A program made the position numbers and the translations under genes. Under the pieces are notes generated by a model. It had not been told where the DNA came from and ran no database searches. It saw only the letters and a program-made list of their open reading frames with translations. From positions 1 through 64,000 of the forward strand of contig NZ_JAJFBP010000013.1 in the NCBI RefSeq assembly GCF_020697055.1: a stretch of 64,000 nucleotides of DNA, written 5' to 3'. Shown piece after piece: positions 31,904 through 42,150 of this stretch. Position 1 is the first letter of the stretch, and every line of letters begins with the position of its first letter. This DNA is from Panacagrimonas sp. GTDB taxonomy: Bacteria > Pseudomonadota > Gammaproteobacteria > Nevskiales > Nevskiaceae.

Positions 31904-33285
31904 GCCGTCTGCGCCAGCTCGTCTTCGTCCGGCGCGTCGTGGCTGAACGCGAGCGCTTCGACATCTTCGACCGGAAGCTCCGCGCGAGGCCTCGCGGCGC
32001 CCAGGGTCTGGCCCGGCACGACCACCGAATCTTCGACGAAACGCTTAAGGCGCAACAGCATCCCTTCGACGGCCATCGCGCGACCGCGAGCGCTGAAGAT
32101 GCCGCCACGCAGCTGCGTGCGCTGCGCGATGACGCGCCGGAACGCGTCGACGAGGTTCTGATCGGGATGGTCGTGGCCGTTCCAGAACGCATCGAGGCCG
32201 CCCTGGAACGTCATACCTGGCAGCGCGTAGATGGCGCGACCCAGTGCGATCACGCGCCGGCCTTCGCTGAGCGCGCTCAGGCCCATCGTGCTGTTGACCG
32301 TGATCAGACCGCGACAGCCATCGATCAGGTCCGACGGCGTCCCGCAATGCATGAAGTGGACGCGCGAGGACACGCCCGCGGCCAGCGCGCACGACTCGAC
32401 GATCTCGCGCAGGTTGATCACGCCCTGATCCAGCGGATGTTCGGTGACCGCCAGCGCCGCATCGGCAGGCGCGTTGGCGGCGAACGATTCGATCACGCGC
32501 CGGATGGCGGCCGTCATGCCGCCGAACGGCGAGTGGTAGCGCAGCTGCGAATCCGCGTCGAGCTGCAACGGGAAGACGTAGTACGGAACGCCGCTGCGGA
32601 CGATCGCGTTCACGATCTCGCGTGCGCGACGCTTCATCGCGGGAATGCGGAAGAAACGCCAGAACCCCGCGCGATACTCGCTCGAGGGATGCCAGGGCTT
32701 GTGCGTCCTGTATTTGCGGAACCGGAACATCCAGGACATCACGCCCAGGTTGTACTGGACGTCGTACACCGCACGCATCGTGAAGCCGTCCCCGCTCCAG
32801 CTGCCCGTGCTGATTTCCGGTGCGGTGTGGCCTTCATTGAGATACCAGGCCGGGTCGTGCGGCATCGACGAATAGCCGTTGACTCCGCCGGCTTCCAGCG
32901 TGACCCAGCCCGGACGCAGATAGCCCTCTTCCAGAACGTGGACGGCCACTCCGGTGTGCCGCGCCAGTTCGATCGCCGCGCGATGCAACGGCCTGCAGTC
33001 GCCGAACAGGATGACGTCGGTGATGCGCCAGGCCGACAGCCGCTCCGACAGGAAGGCCGGCCAGCCTTCGCGATCGCCGAGATAATCGACGGCGCCGGAC
33101 AGCGGCCACGCCCGTTTGTCGCCCCCGTTGAAGTTGATCCGGTGCACGGTATGCCCCGCCCGTTGAAGCGCGGCGCCGACCTGCCCGATGAAGGGACCGA
33201 TCGGCCCCTGCAGGAACAGATACCGCCGGCGAGCGATTCCGCTCCCGCCCGGCCCGCGGCCAGGGGAGCTATTCGATTGAACCAT
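31900..33285 (-). CDS. KpsS-like capsule polysaccharide protein
   Basis: A 461-residue protein of the KpsS family: RRYLFLQGPIGPFIGQVGAALQ near the start, VHRINFNGGD, VILFGDCRPLHRAAIELA, VLEEGYLRPGWVTLE, AVTEHPLDQGV, and GLITVNSTMGLSALSEGRRVIALG. In E. coli KpsS adds the first beta-Kdo to lysophosphatidylglycerol. I use the ATG at 33285 (MVQSNSSPGRG); the frame stays open to 33432 but the added residues look nonconserved. It leads the minus arm; together with the KpsC-like gene at 10602 it brackets the locus and indicates a lipid-linked capsule. Confidence 0.85.
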   Translation of the reverse strand: MVQSNSSPGRGPGGSGIARRRYLFLQGPIGPFIGQVGAALQRAGHTVHRINFNGGDKRAWPLSGAVDYLGDREGWPAFLSERLSAWRITDVILFGDCRPLHRAAIELARHTGVAVHVLEEGYLRPGWVTLEAGGVNGYSSMPHDPAWYLNEGHTAPEISTGSWSGDGFTMRAVYDVQYNLGVMSWMFRFRKYRTHKPWHPSSEYRAGFWRFFRIPAMKRRAREIVNAIVRSGVPYYVFPLQLDADSQLRYHSPFGGMTAAIRRVIESFAANAPADAALAVTEHPLDQGVINLREIVESCALAAGVSSRVHFMHCGTPSDLIDGCRGLITVNSTMGLSALSEGRRVIALGRAIYALPGMTFQGGLDAFWNGHDHPDQNLVDAFRRVIAQRTQLRGGIFSARGRAMAVEGMLLRLKRFVEDSVVVPGQTLGAARPRAELPVEDVEALAFSHDAPDEDELAQTA

Positions 33286-33413
33286 CACGGATGCGTGACC
33301 CCGCCCCCTGGATTTATCGCGACACTTTGCCACATTGGAACCAAAAACATCCTGAATACGTAACCGGACTTCCGGTCGGTTGGGCCGGGCCGCCGCGCGG
33401 TTTTCACCCCGAC

Positions 33414-34505
33414 TCACACGCGCAGACGCCACTGATCGTGCGAGTCGCTCGATCCCTCCTGGGCCTGCTTGAGGAGACGCGAGAAGCGCAGGACATGGCC
33501 GCCGTCACGGAACTGCACGCCGGCACGCGGTCCGCGTATGGCGCTGATCCGCACCAGCCGCGCGGCGGTACCGCATCCAAACGAACCGCCCACCCGCCCG
33601 GCGCGTTCGAACCGCGCCAACTCCTCCAGAGCCAGGTCCGCTTCCTCGACCCGCAGGCCGTCCTCGCGCAGCAGCGTGATCAGCGTGTCGCGGGTGACGC
33701 CCGCCAGGATCGTTCCGTCCAGCGGCGGCGTGATCCAGGTGCGATCGACCTCGACGAACAGGTTCATCGTGCCGGCCTCGGCCAGGCGCGAATGCGTCGC
33801 CGCGTCGAGCCAGGCCACGTCGTCGAAGCCGCGCTCGCGTGCACGCATCTGTCCGAGCAGGCCCGCGGCGTAGTTGCCGCCGGTCTTGGCCGCGCCCAGG
33901 CCCCCGGCTGACGCCCGCGTCAGCTCCGGCTCGGCCCACAGCATCACCGTCTTGAGCGGCGGATCGCAGCAGGGCATCACCGTCACGGAAAATTGATGTT
34001 CGATCGCCGCGCGATAGCCCAGCGCCTCCTCGGACGCGGCAATGGTCGGACGCAGGTACAGCGCACCGCGTCCGTGGGGCGGCAGGAAGGCTTCGTGGAC
34101 CCGCACCGCATCTCGACACGCCTCGATGAACAGGTCCTCGTCCACCTCCGGAAGACCCAGTCGTGCGGCGCTGGTCCGCAGTCGCACCGCGTGTTCGTGG
34201 GGTCGGAACAGGTGCGCCGACCCGTCGGCCGCGCGATATGCCTTCAGACCTTCGAACACCGACAGTCCGTACTGGACCGTGCCGCTGGCCACCGACACCT
34301 GGACATCGCCGCGCGGAACGATCTGCCGCGACGACCAGCCTGCGGCCGGCGACCACCGCGCCCGGACCACGAGCGGCGCAAGGTAGCGGCCGAAACTCAG
34401 CTGCTCGGGGGCCGGCCAATCGGATGGCGGGGCCGAGAACGGCGCGAACCAGTGGTCGCGGCGTTCGATGAAGGCCTGGATGCGGTGGGCGGATTCGATG
34501 TCCAT
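33414..34505 (-). CDS. ilvE: Branched-chain amino acid aminotransferase
   Basis: A 363-residue fold-type IV PLP enzyme, usual size for the longer BCAT2-like group. It has GTVQYGLSVFEGLKAYR and HAVRLRTSAARLGLPE, the catalytic Lys in GAAKTGGNYAAGL, then LDAATHSRLAEAGTMNLFVE, PLDGTILAGVTRDTLITL and a late SFGCGTAA. It catalyses the final transamination in isoleucine, leucine and valine synthesis. Its 5' region carries a leader peptide rich in exactly these residues plus a terminator, so attenuation by branched-chain tRNA charging is very likely. Confidence 0.93.
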   Translation of the reverse strand: MDIESAHRIQAFIERRDHWFAPFSAPPSDWPAPEQLSFGRYLAPLVVRARWSPAAGWSSRQIVPRGDVQVSVASGTVQYGLSVFEGLKAYRAADGSAHLFRPHEHAVRLRTSAARLGLPEVDEDLFIEACRDAVRVHEAFLPPHGRGALYLRPTIAASEEALGYRAAIEHQFSVTVMPCCDPPLKTVMLWAEPELTRASAGGLGAAKTGGNYAAGLLGQMRARERGFDDVAWLDAATHSRLAEAGTMNLFVEVDRTWITPPLDGTILAGVTRDTLITLLREDGLRVEEADLALEELARFERAGRVGGSFGCGTAARLVRISAIRGPRAGVQFRDGGHVLRFSRLLKQAQEGSSDSHDQWRLRV

Positions 34506-34569
34506 GGTGGATCCCGGGTGTGGCTGGGTGGGACCCCGTGGGTGGACATCCGGCGGTGCTGCAGTAACG

Positions 34570-34600
34570 AAAAACCCCGCCGGATGTTGCGCCGGCGGGG
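34570..34600 (-). terminator. ilvE attenuator terminator hairpin
   Basis: On the minus strand a ccccgccgg stem pairs with ccggcgggg around a short loop and is followed by five T (positions 34574–34570), the form of an intrinsic terminator. It lies between the branched-chain leader peptide and the ilvE start, where an attenuator is expected. Confidence 0.85.
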
Positions 34601-34624
34601 TGGGTTAGAAGCGTGCAGCGTCCC

Positions 34625-34690
34625 CTACGGCGCGTCCTTTACGACGACGGCCAGTACGATGACGGCGATGGCTTTGCGCAGAGAATTCAT
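34625..34690 (-). CDS. Branched-chain-rich leader peptide (ilvL-like)
   Basis: A 21-codon frame from an ATG at 34690 to a TAG at 34625. It reads MNSLRKAIAVIVLAVVV then KDAP: nine of 21 residues are Ile, Val or Leu, seven of them between positions 10 and 17. It is followed at once by the terminator hairpin and then ilvE. This is the classical layout of an attenuation leader: stalling at Ile/Val/Leu codons when charged tRNA is scarce would prevent the terminator from forming. The Shine–Dalgarno is weak (A/T run then aag before the ATG). Confidence 0.8.
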   Translation of the reverse strand: MNSLRKAIAVIVLAVVVKDAP

Positions 34691-34753
34691 CTTAAAAAAA
34701 CGGAATCTCGATCTCACAGGGTCGGCAGATTAATGGACTCGACGTCCCTTTGC

Positions 34754-34960
34754 CTAGCTCTTCTCTGCGGGCACGGCTTCAGACGACATTTCCTCGAAGT
34801 CGGGCTTTTCACGTACGGCGCATTGCGGACACGCCCAGTCAAGGGGCACCACTTCCCACCGCGTGCCAGGCGGGAAGCCTTCATGGCGACATCCCTGCCT
34901 CTCGTCGAATACGTACCCGCATCCCGGGCAGCGAAAGCATCGATACGGTGCCGCGCTCAT
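34754..34960 (-). CDS. rubA: Rubredoxin
   Basis: A 68-residue one-iron electron carrier. Both Cys pairs are present: FRCPGCGYVFDE (C-x2-C-G) and WACPQC (C-P-x-C), with FPPGTRWEVVPLDW between them, all standard for rubredoxin. The C-terminal tail is acidic. It passes electrons to oxygenases such as alkane hydroxylases or to peroxide-detoxifying enzymes; no partner gene is adjacent. It lies about 64 bp upstream of the ilv leader on the same strand. Confidence 0.92.
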   Translation of the reverse strand: MSAAPYRCFRCPGCGYVFDERQGCRHEGFPPGTRWEVVPLDWACPQCAVREKPDFEEMSSEAVPAEKS

Positions 34961-35066
34961 GTATGGGCCTGCGCTCGGACCCCGCCATGACGGGCCGGAC
35001 GCATCGCGCGCTTGTCTTCCAGAACGTGCTGGTGCGCAAGCTGCCCGCTGGTACCTGTCGTGGCTG

Positions 35067-35408
35067 ATGGAGCACTACGGGGGCGGAAGGTCGTCCGAAG
35101 AACTTCACGATCTGTACCTGCAGGCGGAGGACTTCACTGGCATCCGTCACATCGTTCACGAGACCGATCCGATCACGGCCGGCGTCATCGGGGTGTTTCC
35201 GGCCGAGTTGTCACCGGAGCAGTTCACGATGCTTCACATCGCCGACCTGTCGCATGTACGAGCGCCCGTCATCGGCGCGACGCGTCGGGGTCGTCCTATT
35301 CCTGCCGCTGCGGCCGCGTTCATCACGCAGGTCACCACGGTCGTGGAGCACCTTCGCGTATCGACAGGGAAGAAGAAAACGCGGCGCCGTGCACGGCGTT
35401 CCGTCTGA
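35067..35408 (+). pseudogene. LysR-type regulator remnant (C-terminal effector domain only)
   Basis: A frame of about 113 residues resembles the end of a LysR substrate-binding domain: FTGIRHIVHETDPITAGVIGVFPAEL, then ADLSHVRAPVIGATRRGRPIPAAAAAFITQV, the usual late pattern of LysR proteins (R-G-R-P-x-x-x-A-A-x-A-F). The DNA-binding helix-turn-helix and most of the effector domain are missing, and upstream sequence to the rubredoxin gene shows no matching frame. The frame itself is open upstream to 34863 but reads nonconserved sequence. I interpret it as a decayed gene; the ATG at 35067 is arbitrary. Confidence 0.45.
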
Positions 35409-35499
35409 CGACGACGCGGCCGGACGCATGGATTGGCGCAGCGCTGCAAAGGATGCGGGAAGCGGCTGTACTTCCAAGTTCGACCATCGCTTCCGAACT

Positions 35500-35576
35500 T
35501 GGTAGGCGCGAGAGGACTCGAACCTCCGACCCCCACCATGTCAAGGTGGTGCTCTAACCAGCTGAGCTACGCGCCT
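35500..35576 (-). tRNA. tRNA-Val (GAC)
   Basis: A 77-nt cloverleaf: 7-bp acceptor (aggcgcg with cgcgcct), D-arm gctcagctggttagagc, anticodon stem ccacc/ggtgg with loop ttgacat giving anticodon GAC, T-arm with ttcgagt, discriminator A and encoded CCA. Confidence 0.95.
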
Positions 35577-35599
35577 GCCGAACCGCAGGGGCGCGAAGG

Positions 35600-36756
35600 T
35601 TACCGGCGCGACCCTTGGGAAGCAACCGCGGCGCAATCGGGCCACGCGACCCGCAGGCTACCGTCCGCGGCAAAGCGAAATCGACCCGACTCCCAGCCAT
35701 CACTCCATAGGCGCAGCGCGCCGTCGTAATAGCGCTTGGCGTCGGTCGCTGTCTGCACCGCCAGATGCACTTTCTGCTGGGCCACCGCGCCGAAATCGCC
35801 GCGCGCCGAGAAGAACGGGATCAGCGACGCCGAGAATCCCCCCGGCCCTGCTCCGCGGGTTCGTCCCGTCGCGATCTCGATGCGCTCGGGTGGACGACCG
35901 TCCGCGGCAAAGGTCGCGGCGACGGGCGCATATCGATCGAGCAGTTCGCGCCGATCGGGATCGGCGGCGTCGAGCATGCCGATCCACAGATAGACGCGGA
36001 TCGCATCGTAGCTGCCGATGCCGTCGGTCTTGCCGTCCGGAACAAAGCCCCTGAGCGGATGCCACTCGACCCAGTCGCCGGCGATCCCCTTCGGTGCCGA
36101 CTCCAGCAGAACGCGTCGCGACGATGCGAGCACCGCCGGCCACAGCGTGTCGCCGGTGTGGACCGCGAAACGGCGCAGCGGCTGCAGCGCGAGATAGCTC
36201 GGATTGAGCCGGAAATAGGTCTCGTGCACGAACCCGTGCGGCGCGGGCATCAGCGTCGTTCCGAGGCGTTCGAGGTCGCGCACCTCCTGCCGCCCGATGT
36301 TGGCGATCATGCGATCGGCCAGCGCCGTGTATCGGGGCTCTGCCCACAGCCGCCCGGCTTCGAGCAGCGCATAGGCGATCCACACGTCGGCATCGGTGGC
36401 CGAATTGGGATCGATCACACCCCAGCTGTCGTCCTTCTCGCGCTTGCCCCACCGCCACGCCGGCAGGTGCAAGTTCAGATCGCCACGCGACAGGTTGTTG
36501 GTGGTCCAGACCAGCAGGCGATCGAAGCTCGCGCGATCGTTGGCGACCAGCGCGAACATCAGCGCATAGGCCTGGCCTTCGGAGACGGTGCGATGGTCGG
36601 CGTGCATCGGATCGATCACGCGCCCGTCTAGGCTGAGGTATGCGGACTTGAACGCCTCCCACGACGGCCAGGGGCCGCAGGCCGCCGCGGCCTGCCCAGC
36701 AAAGAAGAACAGGGGGCCCACGAGGATTCGGGCCACGAACGCCCGCAAAGCCGTGA

Positions 36757-36760
<4 letters not shown>
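35600..36760 (-). CDS. bcsZ: Endo-1,4-beta-glucanase, GH8 (BcsZ-type)
   Basis: A 386-residue periplasmic glycoside hydrolase family 8 cellulase. After a signal peptide ending near AAAACG, it has [32 protein letters not shown] (catalytic Glu), [23 protein letters not shown] (catalytic Asp) and [10 protein letters not shown]. BcsZ trims nascent cellulose in bacterial cellulose synthesis. No bcsA, bcsB or bcsC gene is near, so this is an orphan copy. The start is a TTG at 36760 overlapping the uvrB stop by 4 bp; a GTG nine codons in would also leave a workable signal peptide. Confidence 0.85.
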
Positions 36761-38813
<2,053 letters not shown>

Positions 38814-38817
<4 letters not shown>

Positions 38818-39941
38818 GGACGCGGAATAGAAGACCGCGCGCCGTTGCGCGCGGTTCCGTTTGGAAGTCTACCCGCGAGGGCGCCCGCGGCGGGGCGCCC
38901 TGCCCGTTCACGCGGCCAGCAGCGGATAGTCTTGGTATCGAACGGGTTGAGCGGCGCCTTCTTCGCGATGCGCTCGGGCAGATCGGCGTTGGCCAGGTAA
39001 TGCTTGCCGTAGACGATCGCGTCGGCGCGACCGTCGGCCACCGCCGCCTCGCCGGACGGCCCGTCGAAACCACCGTTGAGCAGCAGCGCCCCGCGATACG
39101 TCCGCCGCGCGATCTTCTGAAGCTCGATCTCCTCAGGGCGATCCCACTGGTCATGACGAAGCTCGAAGTGACCGAGCTTGCGCGCCTGCGCCTGCTCGGC
39201 GACATACGCCGTCAGCTCGCGCGGATTGGAGTCGCTCATGTCGTTGAACGGCACCAGCGGCGAGATGCGCACGCCGACCTTGCCGGCGCCCCACACGCCG
39301 ATCACCGCGTCCATCACCTCGAGCAGCAGGCGCGCGCGGTTCTCAAGCGAACCGCCATAGCGATCAGTGCGATCGTTGGCGCTGTCGCGCAGGAACTGGT
39401 CGAGGATGTAGCCGTGCGCGCCGTGCAGCTGCACGCCGTCGAAACCGGCGTCGCGCGCGTACACCGCGGCCTGGCGGAACGATTCGATCAGCGCGGGTAT
39501 CTCGTCGGTGCGCAACGCGCGCGGCACCGGATACGGATGCTTGCCGGTAGGCGTGTGGGTCGTCGAATCGATCGCGCGCCCCGTGGAAGACACCGGCTGC
39601 ACGCCGTTGTTGATGTCCTGATGGGTGGCTCGGCCGGGGTGCCACAACTGCACCGCGATGAGCCCGCCCTTGCGGTGCACCGCGTCGGTGACCTTGCGCC
39701 ACGAGGCGGCGTGCTCGGCCGAATAGATTCCGCCTTCTCCGATGAAGGCGCTGGCGGTGGCGTCGACCATCGAGGCCTCGGTGAACATCAGGCCACCGCT
39801 GGCACGCTGCGCGTAGTACTCGGCCATCAGGTCGTTGGCCAGATGCGAGGTTCCGGCGCGCGTGCGCGTGAGCGCGGCCATCACCACGCGATTCTTCAGA
39901 TGCAGGTCACCGACCTGGAGGGGGGAAAGCAGACTGGGCAT
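38814..39941 (-). CDS. Old-yellow-enzyme family NADH:flavin oxidoreductase, 3' end probably frameshifted
   Basis: A 375-residue FMN TIM-barrel ene-reductase: [26 protein letters not shown] start, [30 protein letters not shown] (catalytic His/Asn site) and [21 protein letters not shown]. It reduces activated C=C bonds with NAD(P)H. The natural C-terminus of this family reads close to NP...YTDYP; here the frame after NPFDTK diverges into about 30 Arg/Ala-rich residues that run into uvrB. In the frame two bases later the DNA reads YQDYPLLAA and stops at 38908, just before a hairpin. So a single-base indel probably altered the last residues. Confidence 0.85.
38878..38901. terminator. GC-rich hairpin after the natural end of the oxidoreductase gene
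   Basis: A perfect 9-bp stem, agggcgccc and gggcgccct with a 6-nt loop, lies 7 bp past the inferred original stop of the old-yellow-enzyme gene (38908) and upstream of uvrB. It lacks a T-run. Its placement inside the current reading frame supports the view that this stretch was once intergenic. Confidence 0.5.
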
Positions 39942-39989
39942 CGGTTGGTTCTCTCTTCGTGCGTTCTTGGGAGTTGAATGGGGGCGCCC

Positions 39990-40721
39990 TTACCAGGGCA
40001 GGCGTTCGCCAAGATGGAAATAGCCACCGTTCGGGCCATCGTCGGGAATCAGCGACAGCTCCACCGAGGTGCGCGCGCCGTCGACGATTTCCATCGCGGC
40101 ATTGGCGCCGCCCATGTCCGTCTTCACATGCCCCGGGTGGATCGTATTGACCTTGATACGGCTGCCACGCAGCTCGTGCGCGAGCTGCACGGTCCAGGCG
40201 TTCACCGCGGACTTGCTGACGTTGTAGGCGGGCACCTTGAAGTCGAAATACGGGCTGTTCGGATCGGCCTGGTCGGTAATCGACCCCAGGCGGCTCGAGA
40301 CGTTCACGATGCGCGCCGATTTCGACTTGCGCAGCAGCGGCAGGAAGGCCTGCGTCACCTCGATCAGGCCGAAGACGTTCGCATCGAAGGTCTGGCGCCA
40401 GCTCTCGATGGTCTGCTCGGAGGGCTTGCGGTCGAGCTTCTCGACGAAGATGCCCGCGTTGTTGACGAGGATGTCCAGGTGGCCGTGCCGCTTTTCGATC
40501 TCCGAGGCGGCCCGGGCGATGCTTGCGCTGTCCGTCACGTCGAGCTGAAGGGATTCGACCTGCAAGCCTTCGGCTGCAAGTGACTTCGCGGCGCTCTCGC
40601 CCTTGCCTGCATCGCGGCTCGCCAATACGACGTGAACGCCCTGCTTCGCCAACTGCCGGACCGTCTCCAGTCCGATGCCCTTGTTGGCTCCCGTTACCAG
40701 CGCGACCCTGCGATCCGACAT
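39990..40721 (-). CDS. SDR-family NAD(P)-dependent oxidoreductase (carbonyl reductase-like)
   Basis: A 243-residue classical SDR: VALVTGANKGIGLETVRQLA cofactor motif, ILVNNAGIF, catalytic Ser in IVNVSSRLGS and YNVSKSAVN. The form resembles monomeric carbonyl reductases that act on quinones and small carbonyls. I chose the ATG at 40721, which has ggagaaaacg just before it; the longer open frame upstream crosses the operator and the regulator gene. It is divergent from a TetR regulator that probably represses it. Confidence 0.85.
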   Translation of the reverse strand: MSDRRVALVTGANKGIGLETVRQLAKQGVHVVLASRDAGKGESAAKSLAAEGLQVESLQLDVTDSASIARAASEIEKRHGHLDILVNNAGIFVEKLDRKPSEQTIESWRQTFDANVFGLIEVTQAFLPLLRKSKSARIVNVSSRLGSITDQADPNSPYFDFKVPAYNVSKSAVNAWTVQLAHELRGSRIKVNTIHPGHVKTDMGGANAAMEIVDGARTSVELSLIPDDGPNGGYFHLGERLPW

Positions 40722-40769
40722 CGTTTTCTCCGGTTGGGTTGAGGACCCCGACGGAATCCCCATCATTTG

Positions 40770-40816
40770 ATGATACCGAACGGTATCATGACGGACGATG
40801 TGACCGGACGGTATTC
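40770..40816. promoter_or_regulatory. TetR operator palindromes in the SDR/tetR divergent region
   Basis: A perfect palindrome atgatacc-gaac-ggtatcat spans 40770–40789. A second, degenerate copy (tgaccggacggtattc, 40801–40816) lies 11 bp on and keeps the central ACCG-ACGGTAT core. Two nearby copies between the divergent promoters fit binding of a TetR dimer that controls both genes. The palindrome overlaps an upstream in-frame ATG of the regulator gene, which argues for the downstream start. Confidence 0.75.
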
Positions 40817-40847
40817 TTTCAAGAGGGAGCACCCCAGGAGGGGCGGC

Positions 40848-41471
40848 ATGGGCGGTACAAAACGATCGCAGGTCAGCAAGAAAGGTGCACAGGCCGCGCC
40901 GCGGCCCAGCGCGCGCGATCGGATCTTCGATGCGGCGCGCGTCCTCTTCTATCGGCAGGGCATTCACGCGGTCGGCGTCGATTCGATCGCGCAGGAAGCC
41001 GGCGCAACCAAGATGAGTCTGTACCGCGCGTTCCCCGGCAAGGACGAACTGGTCGCCGAATGCCTGCGCCAGTCCGAACAGGAGTTCTGGCGCTGGTGGG
41101 ACGAGCTCGTCGCACCACACGCCGCCGATCCACGTGCGGCCTTGCTGGCGCTGTTTGAGGCGCAGACGCGCAAGCAGAGGGCGCCGGAGCATCGCGGTTG
41201 CCCGATCGCCAATGCGGCCATCGAGCTCACCGAGGACGCCCACCCCGCGCGCGAGGTGGTGCTCGAGTACAACCGCGAGAAACGGCGGCGCCTGCGCGAC
41301 CTGTGTCGTCGACTGGGTGCGGATGCACCCGAGCTTCTGGCGGATTCGCTGCAGCTGTTGATGGACGGCGCCTGCGTGTCGCGCATCACGCTGGGCGCAA
41401 CGGGTCCCGCCGCGAGCCTGCATCGTGCCGCCGCCGCGCTGATCGACGCGGCCGTGACCGCTACGCGCTGA
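40848..41471 (+). CDS. TetR/AcrR-family transcriptional regulator
   Basis: A 207-residue regulator with an N-terminal helix-turn-helix (residues about 18–62: DRIFDAARVLFYRQGIHAVG, then AGATKMSLYRAFPGKDELV) and a C-terminal ligand domain containing RGCPIANAAIEL. The start at 40848 follows a strong aggaggggcgg ribosome site; a longer reading from 40767 would include the operator. Close relatives repress divergent oxidoreductase genes and respond to electrophiles or quinones; the inducer here is unknown. Confidence 0.88.
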   Translation: MGGTKRSQVSKKGAQAAPRPSARDRIFDAARVLFYRQGIHAVGVDSIAQEAGATKMSLYRAFPGKDELVAECLRQSEQEFWRWWDELVAPHAADPRAALLALFEAQTRKQRAPEHRGCPIANAAIELTEDAHPAREVVLEYNREKRRRLRDLCRRLGADAPELLADSLQLLMDGACVSRITLGATGPAASLHRAAAALIDAAVTATR

Positions 41472-41472
41472 C

Positions 41473-42150
41473 TCAGGGCGCCGCGTCGAGCGCGGACTCG
41501 GCACCTTCGCGGATCGTCACGCGCACCCACGGCTCGAGCGTGACGCCGACGCCCGATCGCCCGTCCGCCGTCTCGAAGGCCTGCGCGTCCCCGACGGTCA
41601 GCACCTCGCCGGGCCGACCACTGCCGCGCTGGAGTTCGTAACCGCGACGACGCGCGCTCCAGCCGCCGATGCCGGCCATTCCACGCGCGAAGTCCTCCGC
41701 CCGCAGCGCCTCGTCGAAATCCTGCAGCTTCACGCTCGCATCGCGGCCCACGAGCTCGACGACGAATCGATCGCGCACTTCGGGATCGGATGGCTTGGCC
41801 GGCTGCGTCGATCGACGCTGCACGCTCAGCGGCCGGTACTCGACCTGCACGACCTGGAAAGCAGAGAACGGCCAGCGCTCGAGACGCCCGATGCCGAGCA
41901 GGCGACGCGACTCGCGCACTTCGCGCGCCGCGGGATCCACCGCGACCTGACGATCCACCAGCACCATCACCAGCGCCGCCGCGCCGATCGCGAGCACGCC
42001 GCCGAAGAGCGTCCAGCGCAGCGGCGTTGGCGGCCATCGACGCAGGAGCGGCACGCCCAGGGCGACGATCGATCCGACGATCATCGCCAGCAGGAACGGC
42101 ACGCCTGCGCGTCCATCGGCCAGGATCAGCGGGCCGGCGCTCAGGTCCAT
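41473..42150 (-). CDS. Hypothetical membrane protein, two N-terminal spans
   Basis: A 225-residue protein with two predicted transmembrane helices (residues about 15–36, VPFLLAMIVGSIVALGVPLL, and 43–65), then a soluble domain of about 155 residues with mixed beta character (FQVVQVEYRPL, RFVVELVGRDASVKLQDF). I do not recognise the family; a PH-like or DUF3592-type fold is possible. Its start overlaps the end of the upstream unknown gene by 10 bp, so the two are probably expressed together. Confidence 0.6.
   Translation of the reverse strand: MDLSAGPLILADGRAGVPFLLAMIVGSIVALGVPLLRRWPPTPLRWTLFGGVLAIGAAALVMVLVDRQVAVDPAAREVRESRRLLGIGRLERWPFSAFQVVQVEYRPLSVQRRSTQPAKPSDPEVRDRFVVELVGRDASVKLQDFDEALRAEDFARGMAGIGGWSARRRGYELQRGSGRPGEVLTVGDAQAFETADGRSGVGVTLEPWVRVTIREGAESALDAAP

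Noticed and set aside
34613..34990. 125-residue plus-strand frame over the ilv leader and rubredoxin
   Set aside because: Antisense to the leader peptide and rubredoxin, with no domain of its own.
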